Shown: piece after piece, positions 18,919 through 28,482 of the stretch | Layout: every line of letters starts with the position of its first letter | Numbering within the stretch: the first letter of the stretch is position 1 | NCBI GenBank assembly: GCA_963739375.1 | Contig: CAVUAF010000003.1 | Coordinates: 186,001 to 250,000, forward strand | Origin: CAVUAF01 sp963739375 | GTDB lineage: Bacteria > Acidobacteriota > Terriglobia > Terriglobales > Acidobacteriaceae | Direction of reading: 5' to 3' | Length of the DNA: 64,000 nt | Program-made: the position numbers and the translations under genes | The notes under the pieces: generated by a model | Database searches by the model: none | Told to the model about the DNA's origin: nothing | What the model saw: the letters and a program-made list of their open reading frames with translations, nothing else

Positions 18919-20481
18919 ATGTCGTTCGCAAATTTCATCCTCGCTCCGCTGGACCTGCTGGCCAAGACCGACCAGTTGGTCCTGGTAACGATTGGCTTCG
19001 TGCTGGTCTTCGGCGTCGTCCTGCATTGGGTACGCGGTGAGCACCGGCGCGTGCGCGGAACCGGCTTGATGTACTTCGCGGGCCTGGTGTTGCTGCTGCT
19101 GGGGCGCGGGGCGGAGGGTTGGGGCTGGTCGTCGAAGAGTGGACTGCGCAACACCGGGATGCTGCTGGCGGTGTGGGCGGTGATTGGCGTCGTCAGCCTG
19201 CTGATCTTTGACGTGGTGCTGCCGGCGATCCGTCTGGGCCTGCCGCGCATCGTGCGCGATCTCTTTGTCGCCGTTGGCTATGTCTGGGCCGCGCTGTGGG
19301 TGCTGCACGACACCGGGATGTCGGTCTCCAGCCTGGTGACGACGTCAGCGCTGCTGACCGCCATCATTGCGTTTTCCTTGCAGGAGTCGCTGGCCAACAT
19401 CATGGGCGGGCTGGCGGTGCAGGTGGAGCGCTCCATCGAAGAAGGCGACTGGATACGCGTCGACCAGGTGGAAGGACGGGTCAAGGAAATCCGCTGGCGG
19501 CACACTGCCGTCGAGACCCGCAACTGGGACACGGTGCTGATCCCTAACAGCATGCTGATGAAGAGCCAGGTCATGCTGCTGGGGCGGCGCAGCCAGCAGC
19601 CGGTGCAGCACCGCATGTGGGTGTACTTCAACGTGGATTTCCGCGTGCCGCCCAGCCAGGTGATTGCGATGGTGGAAGAGGCGCTGACCGCGGAAGCGAT
19701 CGAAGGCGTGGCGGCCTCGCCGCGGCCCAACTGCATCACCTGGGAGTTCAAGGAAAGCTACATCTCGTACGCCGTGCGCTATTGGCTGACGGACCTGGCG
19801 GCGGACGATCCCACCAGTTCGCGGGTGCGGGTGCGGATTTACTTTGCGCTGAAGCGCGCCAACATCCCCCTCTCCATTCCGGCGCACAGCCTGTTCATCA
19901 CCGAGGACAACCCGGAGCACAAAACGCGGCACGAGCAAACGGAGCTGGGGCGGCGCGTGGCGGCGCTGCGGGGCGTCGAGTTGTTCCACGGGCTGACCGA
20001 AGAGGAATTGCATACCTTGGCCTCGCGCTTGCGCTTCGCGCCCTTTACCGCGGGGGAGGCAATGACGCGGCAGGGAGCGGAGGCGCATTGGCTGTACATC
20101 ATCACGCGCGGCGCCGGCGAGGTGATCGTGACCGGCGAAGACCAGGAGCGGCGCCGCGTCTCGCTGCTGGGCGCGGGCGACTTCTTCGGCGAGATGGGCC
20201 TGATGCTGGGGATTCCGCGCACCGCCACGGTGCGGGCGCTGGAGGACACGGAATGCTATCGCCTCGACCCGGAGATGTTTCGCGACATCCTGCACAACCG
20301 GCCGGAGATTGCCGAGAACATCTCGCACGTCATGGCGCGGCGGCGGGTGGAGCTGGAGGCGGTGCGCGAAGGACTCGACGCGGAAACGCGCCGCCATCGC
20401 CTGGCGAGCGCGCAGCGGGACATCATCGCGCGGATCAGCAGCTTCTTCGGCCTGCAGGCCGCCGCCAAGGCCGGCAAGTAG
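18919..20481 (+). CDS. MscS-family channel with C-terminal cyclic-nucleotide-binding domain
   Basis: About 520 residues. Several membrane helices at the N-terminus lead into the MscS pore and beta domain (SALLTAIIAFSLQESLANIMGG, then EEGDWIRVDQVEGRVKEI and DTVLIPNSMLM). After the MscS C-terminal domain a cNMP-binding domain begins near residue 353 (GLTEEELHTLASRLRF ... GAGDFFGEMGLMLG-PRTAT). This matches the bCNG branch of MscS channels. ATG at 18919 is chosen; an ATG 45 bases upstream is possible. Confidence 0.9.
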   Translation: MSFANFILAPLDLLAKTDQLVLVTIGFVLVFGVVLHWVRGEHRRVRGTGLMYFAGLVLLLLGRGAEGWGWSSKSGLRNTGMLLAVWAVIGVVSLLIFDVVLPAIRLGLPRIVRDLFVAVGYVWAALWVLHDTGMSVSSLVTTSALLTAIIAFSLQESLANIMGGLAVQVERSIEEGDWIRVDQVEGRVKEIRWRHTAVETRNWDTVLIPNSMLMKSQVMLLGRRSQQPVQHRMWVYFNVDFRVPPSQVIAMVEEALTAEAIEGVAASPRPNCITWEFKESYISYAVRYWLTDLAADDPTSSRVRVRIYFALKRANIPLSIPAHSLFITEDNPEHKTRHEQTELGRRVAALRGVELFHGLTEEELHTLASRLRFAPFTAGEAMTRQGAEAHWLYIITRGAGEVIVTGEDQERRRVSLLGAGDFFGEMGLMLGIPRTATVRALEDTECYRLDPEMFRDILHNRPEIAENISHVMARRRVELEAVREGLDAETRRHRLASAQRDIIARISSFFGLQAAAKAGK

Positions 20482-20483
20482 CA

Positions 20484-20558
20484 CTTCCCCACAAAGACAA
20501 CACGGCACGGTGCCCGCCCCGACGCCCACTGCAGTTTTGCCTGCCTTCGTGGTGAAAT
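20484..20558. repeat. intergenic word repeat (CACAAAGACAACACGG ... CCTTCGTGGTGAA)
   Basis: The short gap between the channel gene and rdgB starts with CCCCACAAAGACAACACGG and ends with GCCTTCGTGGTGAA, an imperfect inverted pair. It is similar to text at 47900-47930. Confidence 0.45.
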
Positions 20559-20564
20559 AGCCCG

Positions 20565-21182
20565 ATGCGCCGCGTGCTGATCGCCACCTCGAATGCCGGC
20601 AAGCTGCGGGACTTCGCGGCGGCGGGGGCGGCATGCGGGATCGAGATCGCCGGGCTGCCGCAGTTCGCCTCGCTGCCCGCGCCCGCTGAAGACCAGCCGA
20701 CATTTGAGGCCAATGCGCGGAAGAAAGCCGAGCACTACAGCCGCGGCGCGCCGGGCGAGCTGGTCCTGGCCGACGATTCCGGCCTGGAGGTAGAGGCGCT
20801 GGACGGAGCGCCCGGGGTGCAATCGGCACGCTATGCAGCTGTGGCGGCCGGCTCCGCGGCCCATGCCGGCGACCACGAAAACAACCAGCGGCTGCTGCGT
20901 GAACTGGCGCGTGTGGCCGGCCGCGCGCGCAGGGCGCGTTTCGTCTGTGTGCTTGCGGTGGCGCGCAACGGCGCCACGCTGGCGACGTTCCGCGGCGAGG
21001 CCGGTGGCGAGATTCTGGCGGCGCCGCGGGGCCGCGGCGGCTTCGGCTACGATCCCTTGTTCTTCCAGGCGGCGCTGGGCAAGACCTTTGCCGAACTCAC
21101 GCCCGCGGAGAAAGCCGCGGTCAGCCATCGCGGGCAGGCGTTCCGGAGGTTCCTGGAGTGGTGGAGAATGACTTCAGGATAG
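20565..21182 (+). CDS. rdgB: XTP/dITP diphosphatase RdgB (Ham1 family)
   Basis: A 205-residue protein with family signatures: IATSNAGKLRDF at the N-terminus, LVLADDSGLEVEAL, GVQSARYA, GFGYDPLFF and FAELTPAEKAAVSHRGQA. It hydrolyses non-canonical purine nucleoside triphosphates (ITP, XTP, dITP) to prevent misincorporation. Length is normal, and ATG at 20565 gives the conserved start. Confidence 0.95.
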   Translation: MRRVLIATSNAGKLRDFAAAGAACGIEIAGLPQFASLPAPAEDQPTFEANARKKAEHYSRGAPGELVLADDSGLEVEALDGAPGVQSARYAAVAAGSAAHAGDHENNQRLLRELARVAGRARRARFVCVLAVARNGATLATFRGEAGGEILAAPRGRGGFGYDPLFFQAALGKTFAELTPAEKAAVSHRGQAFRRFLEWWRMTSG

Positions 21183-21204
21183 AGAGGTTGCCGCTCGTCC
21201 CGCG

Positions 21205-21738
21205 TTACTTGAAGCACTTGACGAGCGCGCCGGCGATGGCGACCAGCTTCTGCAGGTCGGCGGGGCTGAAATCCGGGCCGGACGCCGGCGCGGTATTACC
21301 CTTCCGCGTAATCTGAATCACTCCCACCACCCCGCTGGGACCGACGACCGGCGCCGACATCAGCTTCTGGATAGGGAGCACGTTCCGCTCGTGCTTTTCG
21401 CCAATGACATGTTGCTTGGGGTCGAGCTCGACCGACTCGAAGATGCTGGTATGCCGGGTCTGGGCGAAGTTATTGATCACTTCGGCGCGCTTGGAGGTGG
21501 CGGTGCGCGCTGCCACCGATCCCGCGGTGTTGAGCGGAATGCTGCCCACGTTGTGCAGCCCGGGGGGATACATGAAGGCGAGGTTTTGCCCCGCTGCCTT
21601 GAGGATCCCTACCTCGTGCGGCTGCACGCCAAAGCTCTTGCTCAGTTCCACGCCGATGCGCTCGGCGTTTTTGGGCGTGAGGCCATCGGCTTCGCATTCG
21701 TTCGCGATCGGCGCAAAGACGAGGGCTGGTGTCGCCAT
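21205..21738 (-). CDS. stand-alone GAF domain protein
   Basis: A 177-residue soluble protein with a single GAF fold: LHNVGSIPLNTAGSVAARTA, then IQKLMSAPVVGPSGVVGVIQ and a closing helix (PADLQKLVAIAGALVKCFK). It starts at ATG 21738 after AGGAGA. It has no output domain, so it may bind a small ligand and act on a partner. It is convergent with rdgB and divergent from sdhC. Confidence 0.8.
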   Translation of the reverse strand: MATPALVFAPIANECEADGLTPKNAERIGVELSKSFGVQPHEVGILKAAGQNLAFMYPPGLHNVGSIPLNTAGSVAARTATSKRAEVINNFAQTRHTSIFESVELDPKQHVIGEKHERNVLPIQKLMSAPVVGPSGVVGVIQITRKGNTAPASGPDFSPADLQKLVAIAGALVKCFK

Positions 21739-21933
21739 TCGAATCTCCTGGGGCAGTGAATGCAGGCATTATAGCCGACCGCGAGCGGAAGCAGGTATCG
21801 GCGCCGCATTGCGGCGCGGCGACGTGGGTCGCCATGCCGTATGGGCCGTTCGGCGTTTCTTGACTCGCTGCAGGGGGCGGCGAATAATGCGAGATTCCCA
21901 ACTCGATTTTACGACCGCAAGGAGACCTCAGGC

Positions 21934-22698
21934 GTGGCTGCTTCCTCATCGGTACGAGTGCCGGCAATCCGCGCCGGCGTGCCTCCGTTGCGCGCCGCCC
22001 AGGGCCGTTCCTTCCTGTGGCGGCGATTGCACTCCCTCACCGGCATCGTTCCTGTCGGCGCCTTCCTGTTCGAGCACATCCTGATTTCCAACTCGACGGC
22101 CATGAACGGGCCGGCGGCTTATGCGGACACGGTGAAGCTCCTCGGCTCGCTGCCCATGGTGCTGGCCCTGGAAGCGCTGGGGATCTGGATCCCGATTGCC
22201 TACCACGGCCTCTATGGCTTCTGGATATGGTTCCGCGGCGACAGCAACGTCAGCGACTACCCCTGGCAGGGCAACTGGATGTACACGCTGCAGCGCTGGA
22301 CCGGCGCGATCACGTTCGCCTACATCGGGTGGCACGTGTGGCACCTGCGCTTTGCCGGCATCGACCTGCATGCCCATCCGGGCGCTTCCTTCGGCAAGGT
22401 GCAAGCGGAGCTGGTGGTGGCGTGGCAGCTGGCCTTCTACATTGTCGGGCTGCTGGCGGCGTCATGGCACTTCGCCTACGGCATCTGGCTGTTCTGTGCC
22501 AAGTGGGGCATCGTGGATGGCGAGAAGGCGCAGCGCCGTCTTCTGGGCCTGTGCCTGGCCTTTTTCCTCCTGCTGAGCGGCGTGGGCCTGGCGAGCATCG
22601 GCACATTTCTGACGACGCCGCGGCAGCCCGCCGACGCCAGCGTCTCCCAGATGCGCACCGCTCCGGCTTCCCCCATTCCATCCGTGGACAAGCGATAA
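21934..22698 (+). CDS. sdhC: succinate dehydrogenase cytochrome b558 subunit
   Basis: About 254 residues from a GTG at 21934, chosen because AAGGAG (21919-21924) lies 9 bases upstream. Five hydrophobic segments carry histidines placed to bind two hemes (RRLHSLTG, FEHILISN, YHGLYGFW, GWHVWHL, SWHFAYGIW), the b558 diheme pattern. It anchors SdhAB to the membrane and passes electrons to quinone. First gene of sdhCAB. Confidence 0.93.
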   Translation: MAASSSVRVPAIRAGVPPLRAAQGRSFLWRRLHSLTGIVPVGAFLFEHILISNSTAMNGPAAYADTVKLLGSLPMVLALEALGIWIPIAYHGLYGFWIWFRGDSNVSDYPWQGNWMYTLQRWTGAITFAYIGWHVWHLRFAGIDLHAHPGASFGKVQAELVVAWQLAFYIVGLLAASWHFAYGIWLFCAKWGIVDGEKAQRRLLGLCLAFFLLLSGVGLASIGTFLTTPRQPADASVSQMRTAPASPIPSVDKR

Positions 22699-22702
22699 CT
22701 TT

Positions 22703-24475
22703 ATGGCGAATCCGAACATCATCGTAGTCGGCGGCGGACTGGCCGGGCTGTCGGCGGTCATCAAGATCGCCGAGCTCGGCGGGCACGCGGATTTATTCAG
22801 CATCGTACCGGTGAAGCGTTCGCACTCGGTGTGCGCGCAGGGCGGCATCAACGCGGCCAAGAACCTCAAGGGCGAAGGCGACTCCACCTGGCAGCATTTC
22901 GACGACAGCATCTACGGCGGCGACTTCCTCGCCAACCAGCCGCTGGTGAAGGCCATGTGCGACGCCGCGCCCGGCATCATTGACCTGCTCGACCGCATGG
23001 GCGTGCCCTTCAATCGCACCGCTGAGGGCCTGCTCGACTTCCGCCGCTTTGGTGGCACCCTGTACAACCGCACCGCGTTTGCCGGCGCCACCACCGGGCA
23101 GCAGTTGCTCTACGCGCTCGACGAGCAGGTGCGCCGCTACGAAACCGAAGGCAAGGTGCAGAAGTACGAGCACTGGGAGTTTCTGTCGGCGGTGATCGAC
23201 GGCAACCGCGTCTGCCGCGGTATCTGCGCCCAGGACCTGCGCACCATGGAGGTGCGCATCTTCCCCGCCGACGCCATCATCATCTGTACCGGCGGCATCG
23301 GCGCCATCTTCGGGAAGTCCACCAATTCGGTGGTCTGCACCGGGTCGGCGCAGTCGGCGCTCTACCAGCAGGGCTGCTACTACGCCAACGGCGAGTTCAT
23401 CCAGGTCCATCCCACGACGATCCCCGGCGAAGACAAACTGCGGCTGATGTCGGAATCGGCGCGCGGTGAAGGCGGGCGCGTCTGGGTGCCGAGGACCAAA
23501 GGCGACAAGCGCGAGCCCAAGTCCATCCCCGAGTCCGACCGCTGGTTCTTCCTGGAGGAGTGGTATCCGAAGTACGGCAACCTGGTGCCGCGCGACGTGG
23601 CCACCCGCGCCATCCACAAGGTCATCTACGAGAACGACCTCGGCATTGATGGCCAGCCGATGGTGTACCTGGACCTGACCCACATCCCGCGCGAGGTGCT
23701 GAACCGCAAGCTGGAAGGCATCCTCGAAATCTACGAGAAGTTTGTCGGCGACGATCCGCGCGACATCCCGATGAAAATCTTTCCCGGCATGCACTACACC
23801 ATGGGCGGGCTGTGGATCGATGACCAGCACGCGACCAACGTCGCCGGGATCTACTCCGCGGGCGAGTGCGAGTACCAGTACCACGGTGCGAACCGCCTGG
23901 GGGCGAACTCGCTGGTGAGCTGCATCTTCGGCGGATTCCTGGCGGGACCGGCAACGCTGAACTACGCCCAGGGCCTGGCGAAATCCGGGACGCCGGCCAA
24001 CGGCGCCGGCGAGGCCGAGAAGAAGCGCCAGGAGGAGATCCACCAGCGGCTGATGCGCGCCGACGGTGCGGAGAACCCGTTCAAGATCTGGCGCGAGATG
24101 GGCGACGTGATGACCAGGGACTGCACCGTTATCCGCTACAACAAGAACCTGGTCCAGGCCGACGCCAAGCTGGTCGAGTTGCTGGAGCGCTTCCGCCACA
24201 TCAACCTGAGCGATCGCACCCAGTGGGCGAACACCACGGTGATGTTCGCGCGGCAGCTCTACAACATGCTGCAACTGGCGCGGGTGATCGTCCAGGGCGC
24301 GGCGATGCGCGACGAGTCGCGCGGCTCGCATTACAAGCCGGATTTCCCGGAGCGTGACGACGCGAACTGGCTGAAGACGACCAAGGCCTACTTCGCAGTG
24401 GATGCCGACGAACCACGATTCGAATTCGAGCCGGTGGATACGTCGCTGCTCAAACCCCGGGCCAGAAAGTACTGA
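22703..24475 (+). CDS. sdhA: succinate dehydrogenase flavoprotein subunit
   Basis: A 590-residue protein. It has the FAD-binding start VVGGGLAGLSAVIKIAELGG, the covalent-flavin region RSHSVCAQGGINAAKN, the substrate-site region LRLMSESARGEGG, and the C-terminal signature GGLWIDDQHATNVAGIYSAG. It oxidises succinate to fumarate as complex II. The start codon is 4 bases after the sdhC stop, so translation is likely coupled. Confidence 0.96.
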   Translation: MANPNIIVVGGGLAGLSAVIKIAELGGHADLFSIVPVKRSHSVCAQGGINAAKNLKGEGDSTWQHFDDSIYGGDFLANQPLVKAMCDAAPGIIDLLDRMGVPFNRTAEGLLDFRRFGGTLYNRTAFAGATTGQQLLYALDEQVRRYETEGKVQKYEHWEFLSAVIDGNRVCRGICAQDLRTMEVRIFPADAIIICTGGIGAIFGKSTNSVVCTGSAQSALYQQGCYYANGEFIQVHPTTIPGEDKLRLMSESARGEGGRVWVPRTKGDKREPKSIPESDRWFFLEEWYPKYGNLVPRDVATRAIHKVIYENDLGIDGQPMVYLDLTHIPREVLNRKLEGILEIYEKFVGDDPRDIPMKIFPGMHYTMGGLWIDDQHATNVAGIYSAGECEYQYHGANRLGANSLVSCIFGGFLAGPATLNYAQGLAKSGTPANGAGEAEKKRQEEIHQRLMRADGAENPFKIWREMGDVMTRDCTVIRYNKNLVQADAKLVELLERFRHINLSDRTQWANTTVMFARQLYNMLQLARVIVQGAAMRDESRGSHYKPDFPERDDANWLKTTKAYFAVDADEPRFEFEPVDTSLLKPRARKY

Positions 24476-24512
24476 AACCTGCAGGCTCTCCTAAAGGAGC
24501 GGGTCTCATAAC

Positions 24513-25259
24513 ATGGCGAAGACGATCCTTCTGAAGATCAAGCGGCAGGCGAACCCCGAGGCCGCGGCCACCTGGGAAGAGTTTGAGGTTCCCTACCGGC
24601 CGGGCAGGAACGTTATCTCCGCCCTCATGGACGTGGCTACCACGCCGGTCACGCGGGACGGCAAAGCCAGCACCCCCATTACCTACGATTCCAACTGCCT
24701 GGAAGAGGTGTGCGGCTCCTGTGCCATGCTGATCAACGGCAAAGCGAAAATGGCGTGTTCGGCCTTGATTGACCAACTGGAGCAGCCCATCCGGCTGGAG
24801 CCGCTCAGCAAGTTTCCCGTGGTCCGCGATCTGGCGGTCGATCGCTCCGTGCTGTTCGAGAACCTGAAGCGCGTCAAGGCGTGGATCCCGATTGACGGCA
24901 CCTACGACCTCGGCCCGGGACCGCGGCAGTCGGCGGCCGACCAGGAACGGGCGTACCCGTACTCGCGCTGCATCTCCTGCACCTGCTGCATGGAGGTATG
25001 CCCGCAGTTCAACGCGACCACCGGGTTCGTGGGCGCCGCCACCATCGGCCAGGTGCGGCTCTTCAACACCCATCCCACCGGCAAGCTGCAGCAGCACGAG
25101 CGCTTGCATGCGCTGATGGGCGACGGCGGCATCCACGAATGCGCCTACGCGCAGAACTGCGTCGAGATCTGCCCCAAGGACATTCCTCTCACACGCGCGA
25201 TTTCTGCCGTCGGCGGCGAAGTGATGATGCTGGCGCTGGCGGACCTACTCCGCAAGTAG
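24513..25259 (+). CDS. sdhB: succinate dehydrogenase iron-sulfur subunit
   Basis: A 248-residue protein. The [2Fe-2S] ferredoxin domain (CLEEVCGSCAMLINGKAKMAC) is followed by the cysteine clusters CISCTCCMEVCPQ and CVEICPKD for [4Fe-4S] and [3Fe-4S] centres. It moves electrons from SdhA flavin to the SdhC quinone site. ATG follows AAAGGAG. Last gene of the operon, with a terminator 46 bases after its stop. Confidence 0.96.
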   Translation: MAKTILLKIKRQANPEAAATWEEFEVPYRPGRNVISALMDVATTPVTRDGKASTPITYDSNCLEEVCGSCAMLINGKAKMACSALIDQLEQPIRLEPLSKFPVVRDLAVDRSVLFENLKRVKAWIPIDGTYDLGPGPRQSAADQERAYPYSRCISCTCCMEVCPQFNATTGFVGAATIGQVRLFNTHPTGKLQQHERLHALMGDGGIHECAYAQNCVEICPKDIPLTRAISAVGGEVMMLALADLLRK

Positions 25260-25304
25260 GCGGCGGGCAGACGGAGCAGTGACCAAAGTCCAGTACCCGG
25301 CCGC

Positions 25305-25335
25305 GGGGAGGGCACCAAAGGGCGCTCCCTTTTTT
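25305..25335 (+). terminator. intrinsic terminator of sdhCAB
   Basis: GGGGAG (25305-25310) and CTCCC (25325-25329) pair around a short loop, followed by six Ts (25330-25335). Confidence 0.75.
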
Positions 25336-25442
25336 GCGCGGTGACCCAAGAAAGTTATTTCGGGCGCGGCGGCCCTCGTTTAGAATCCCACGAGTTTCAG
25401 CCTTAACCCGGGTTGGGCAAGAAGTCCGGAGGCCTTGCGACC

Positions 25443-26240
25443 TTGCGAAAGCTGCTCTTATTGTCGGTTTTCATCATCGGCAGTGCCTGCCTGGGCCAGG
25501 CGGCCACGCGGCCGCGGGCTGCTGCCATTTCGCCGGCGTATCGCGCCAACCTCGCCGCCACGCGCGTGCGCGCCAAGCAATCCTCGAAGGTCAGCCGCAC
25601 CAAGGCCACCCGGCGCCTCGCGACCCGGCGCGTGCGACGGCGGCGCGTGGTATGGAACCCGGTGCTTCCCGGCTCGCGGGAGTCGCTGCTGAAGCAGAAT
25701 GAAGAAATCGATGCCGCCGGTCTGACACGCATTGAAGACGACGAGCAACTCCAGGAACTCATTGACCAGGACGTGCTGGTCCCCGTCAGCGGCAGCCGCT
25801 ACCTCAACCTGAATCCCGGCCTGAAAGAAGACCGCCGCACCTGCCGCCCGGCGACGCGCGACTTCGTCGAGGACCTGGGGCAGGCGTATTACGCCGAGTT
25901 CCAGAAGCCGATCGCGGTGACCTCCCTGGTACGTACGGTCGAGCAACAGCGCAAGCTGCGGCGGCGGAACCGCAATGCCGCCCCGGAAGAGGGCGACACC
26001 GCATCGTCGCACCTGGCGGGCACGACTGTGGACATCGGCAAGCGCGGCCTGAGCAAGAAAGAGCACGCCTGGCTCGACCACTACCTCGGGGACCTGAAAG
26101 AAAAGAACCTGGTGGAGCCGCTGGAAGAGCGCCGCCAGGCCTGCTATCACATCATGGTCTTCGACCGCTACCAGAACTGGCGCGACGATCTGGCGATCTC
26201 GCGCATGAGCAAGGCTGAGGCCACGGGCGCCCAGCGATAA
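25443..26240 (+). CDS. secreted DUF5715-type, M15-peptidase-like protein
   Basis: About 265 residues from a TTG at 25443, with GGAGG ten bases upstream and a signal peptide (LRKLLLLSVFIIGSACLGQA). A very basic segment follows (about 35-75, many Arg and Lys), then a domain with SLVRTVEQQRKL, SSHLAGTTVDIG and CYHIMVF. The His-x6-Asp spacing plus the late His resembles the zinc site of M15 D,D-carboxypeptidases and hedgehog-type folds. It probably acts on peptidoglycan in the periplasm; activity is inferred. Confidence 0.75.
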   Translation: MRKLLLLSVFIIGSACLGQAATRPRAAAISPAYRANLAATRVRAKQSSKVSRTKATRRLATRRVRRRRVVWNPVLPGSRESLLKQNEEIDAAGLTRIEDDEQLQELIDQDVLVPVSGSRYLNLNPGLKEDRRTCRPATRDFVEDLGQAYYAEFQKPIAVTSLVRTVEQQRKLRRRNRNAAPEEGDTASSHLAGTTVDIGKRGLSKKEHAWLDHYLGDLKEKNLVEPLEERRQACYHIMVFDRYQNWRDDLAISRMSKAEATGAQR

Positions 26241-26332
26241 GGCGTTATCGCCGCACACGTCTTCTGTAAACCCGGCCATCCTGTACAATTCCTGCTTTGT
26301 CTCTGATCCCGGCCAGTTATGGAGACGCGTTG

Positions 26333-27634
26333 ATGCGCCACATCCTGGTGGGCATTTTTCTGCTGCTCACAACCTCGCTCATGTCCCAGACCGCGGTGCC
26401 GAAGCCGGCTGTTTCTGCGCAGGCGCGCCAAATCCACGAGTCGGCGCTGGTGATCGATACGCACGCCGACACCCCGCAGCGCTTTGTCGATGAGAACTTC
26501 GATCTTGCCGCCGACGCCGGCCAGGGCCACATCGACCTGAAGAAGATCCGCGCCGGCAACCTGGGCGCCGAGTTCTTCTCCATCTGGGTCGAGCCCAAGT
26601 GGAAGGGACAGTTTGCGCACCGGGCGCTCGATCTGATCGATTCGGTGTACGCGCAGGCGGCGCGGCATCCGGACCAGGTCACGATGGCGTTCACGGCCGA
26701 CGACATCGTGCGCGCCCACCAGCAGCACAAGTTCGCGGCGCTGATGGGGATCGAGGGCGGCCACGCCATCGAGGACGACATCCACATCCTGCGCAATTTC
26801 TATCGCCTCGGCGTGCGCTACATGACCTTGACCTGGTCGAACACCAACGAGTGGGCGGACGCCGAGGGGGACGTCAACAAGCCGGACGTGCCCCACCACA
26901 ACGGCCTGACCGAACATGGGCGCGAGATCGTCGGCGAAATGAACCGCCTGGGCATGATGGTGGACATTTCGCACGTCGCCGACAAGACCTTCTGGGACAC
27001 GCTGGCCGTGGCCAAGGCGCCGGTGATCGCCTCGCACTCCGCGGCGCGCGCCCTCACCAATGCCACCCGCAACATGACTGACGACATGCTGCAGGCCGTC
27101 GCCAAGAACGGCGGCGTGGTGAACGTGAACTTCTACTCGGCGTTCATCGACGAGACCTACCGCGTCGCCAATAACGCTCAGGCCGCGGAGCGCGATGCCG
27201 CGGTCAAGGCGGCGGAAGATGAATGGAAGAGCCAGCACCCCGGCCTGGAAGTGCCGGGCGACATCGCCGAAGCCGTACAGCGGCAGTGGGGGGCGAAGCT
27301 CCCGCGGCCGCCCCTGAAGTCGCTCATCGACCACATCGACCACATCGCCAAGGTGGCGGGCATTGACCACGTCGGGCTGGGGTCAGATTTCGACGGCGTC
27401 TCGGGGCAGACGCCGCAGGGGATTGACTCGGCCGCCGACCTGCCGCGCATCACCCAGGGGCTGCTCGACCGCGGCTACACCGCCGCGCAGATCCACAAGG
27501 TGCTGGGTGGCAACCTGCTGCGCGTCTTCCGCGAGGTGGAGCGCGTCAGCCGCGAGCTGCGCGGCGCGTCGCCGGAGTGGGAACCGCACGTGATTCCCAG
27601 CGCCGCCCGCCCTCCCGGCACCGGCGCGAAGTAG
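26333..27634 (+). CDS. membrane dipeptidase (peptidase M19)
   Basis: About 433 residues from ATG at 26333, with GGAGA upstream. Signal peptide MRHILVGIFLLLTTSLMSQ. The M19 metal sites are visible: DTHADTP near the N-terminus, MGIEGGHAIEDD with the bridging Glu, VDISHVADKTF, ASHSAARAL and a late GLGSDFDGV. These zinc enzymes hydrolyse dipeptides, including D-amino-acid ones. Likely periplasmic. The next gene starts 8 bases after its stop. Confidence 0.93.
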   Translation: MRHILVGIFLLLTTSLMSQTAVPKPAVSAQARQIHESALVIDTHADTPQRFVDENFDLAADAGQGHIDLKKIRAGNLGAEFFSIWVEPKWKGQFAHRALDLIDSVYAQAARHPDQVTMAFTADDIVRAHQQHKFAALMGIEGGHAIEDDIHILRNFYRLGVRYMTLTWSNTNEWADAEGDVNKPDVPHHNGLTEHGREIVGEMNRLGMMVDISHVADKTFWDTLAVAKAPVIASHSAARALTNATRNMTDDMLQAVAKNGGVVNVNFYSAFIDETYRVANNAQAAERDAAVKAAEDEWKSQHPGLEVPGDIAEAVQRQWGAKLPRPPLKSLIDHIDHIAKVAGIDHVGLGSDFDGVSGQTPQGIDSAADLPRITQGLLDRGYTAAQIHKVLGGNLLRVFREVERVSRELRGASPEWEPHVIPSAARPPGTGAK

Positions 27635-27642
27635 GAGGACCT

Positions 27643-28461
27643 TTGCGGCGTATAGCTACCGCTTCCCTGCTCCTGCTGTTCGTGATCAGCGTGTGGGGTC
27701 AGACGCCAGCGCAGCCCAAGGCAGCGGCGAAGTCGCAGTCATCGGGCACGAAGACGGGTGTCGCCAAGCCCTCTGCGGCGGCGGCGAATCCGGTTGCGGT
27801 GATGGAAACCACCGCCGGCAACCTTACCTGCACGCTCTTCCGGGACAAGACGCCAAACAGCGTCGCCAACTTCATCGGCCTCGCGACCGGCACCAAGGAC
27901 TGGACCGACCTGCGCACCGGCCAAACCAGGCACGGTGTGCCGCTCTACGACGGCACCATCTTCCACCGCGTGATTCCGGAATTCATGATCCAGGGCGGCG
28001 ACCCGCTTGGCAACGGCCAGGGCGGCCCCGGCTACCGGCTGGCGGATGAGTTTGTTCCCGACCTGAAGTACGACCAGCCCGGGCGGCTGGCATACGCCAA
28101 CAGCGGCCCGAACACCAACGGCTCGCAGTTCTTCATCACCGAAGTCGAGCAGCCGCGCCTCGATCCGTGCCTCGACGATGCGGGCTGCGAACGCGGCGGC
28201 CAGATGCGGCCCAAAGGCTCTGGCTACACGATTTTCGGGCAGTGCACGCCGGAGTCGGTCGAGCTGGTAAAGAAGATCGCGCGTGAGCCCCGCGACATCC
28301 TGGGGCAGACCAACCGGCCGTTCCAGCCGGTGGTAATCAAGCACATCACCATCCAGGGGCTGACGCCCGCAAAAGCAGTCACGGTTGGACCGAAGCGGCC
28401 AGCCGGAAAGGCGGGCACGGCTGCGCCGAAGAGTGCGGCGCCAAAGTCGCCCCCAAAGTAG
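27643..28461 (+). CDS. exported cyclophilin-type peptidyl-prolyl isomerase
   Basis: About 272 residues from a TTG at 27643; GGAGGA overlaps the upstream stop. Signal peptide LRRIATASLLLLFVISVWG. The cyclophilin core includes FHRVIPEFMIQGGDP and NSGPNTNGSQFFIT, with an insert containing DPCLDDAGCERGG whose two cysteines could form a disulfide. A Lys/Pro/Ala-rich tail ends the protein. It should fold periplasmic proteins. First of three tandem paralogues. Confidence 0.92.
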   Translation: MRRIATASLLLLFVISVWGQTPAQPKAAAKSQSSGTKTGVAKPSAAAANPVAVMETTAGNLTCTLFRDKTPNSVANFIGLATGTKDWTDLRTGQTRHGVPLYDGTIFHRVIPEFMIQGGDPLGNGQGGPGYRLADEFVPDLKYDQPGRLAYANSGPNTNGSQFFITEVEQPRLDPCLDDAGCERGGQMRPKGSGYTIFGQCTPESVELVKKIAREPRDILGQTNRPFQPVVIKHITIQGLTPAKAVTVGPKRPAGKAGTAAPKSAAPKSPPK

Positions 28462-28482
28462 CGCTGCGTCTGGAGGACAACC

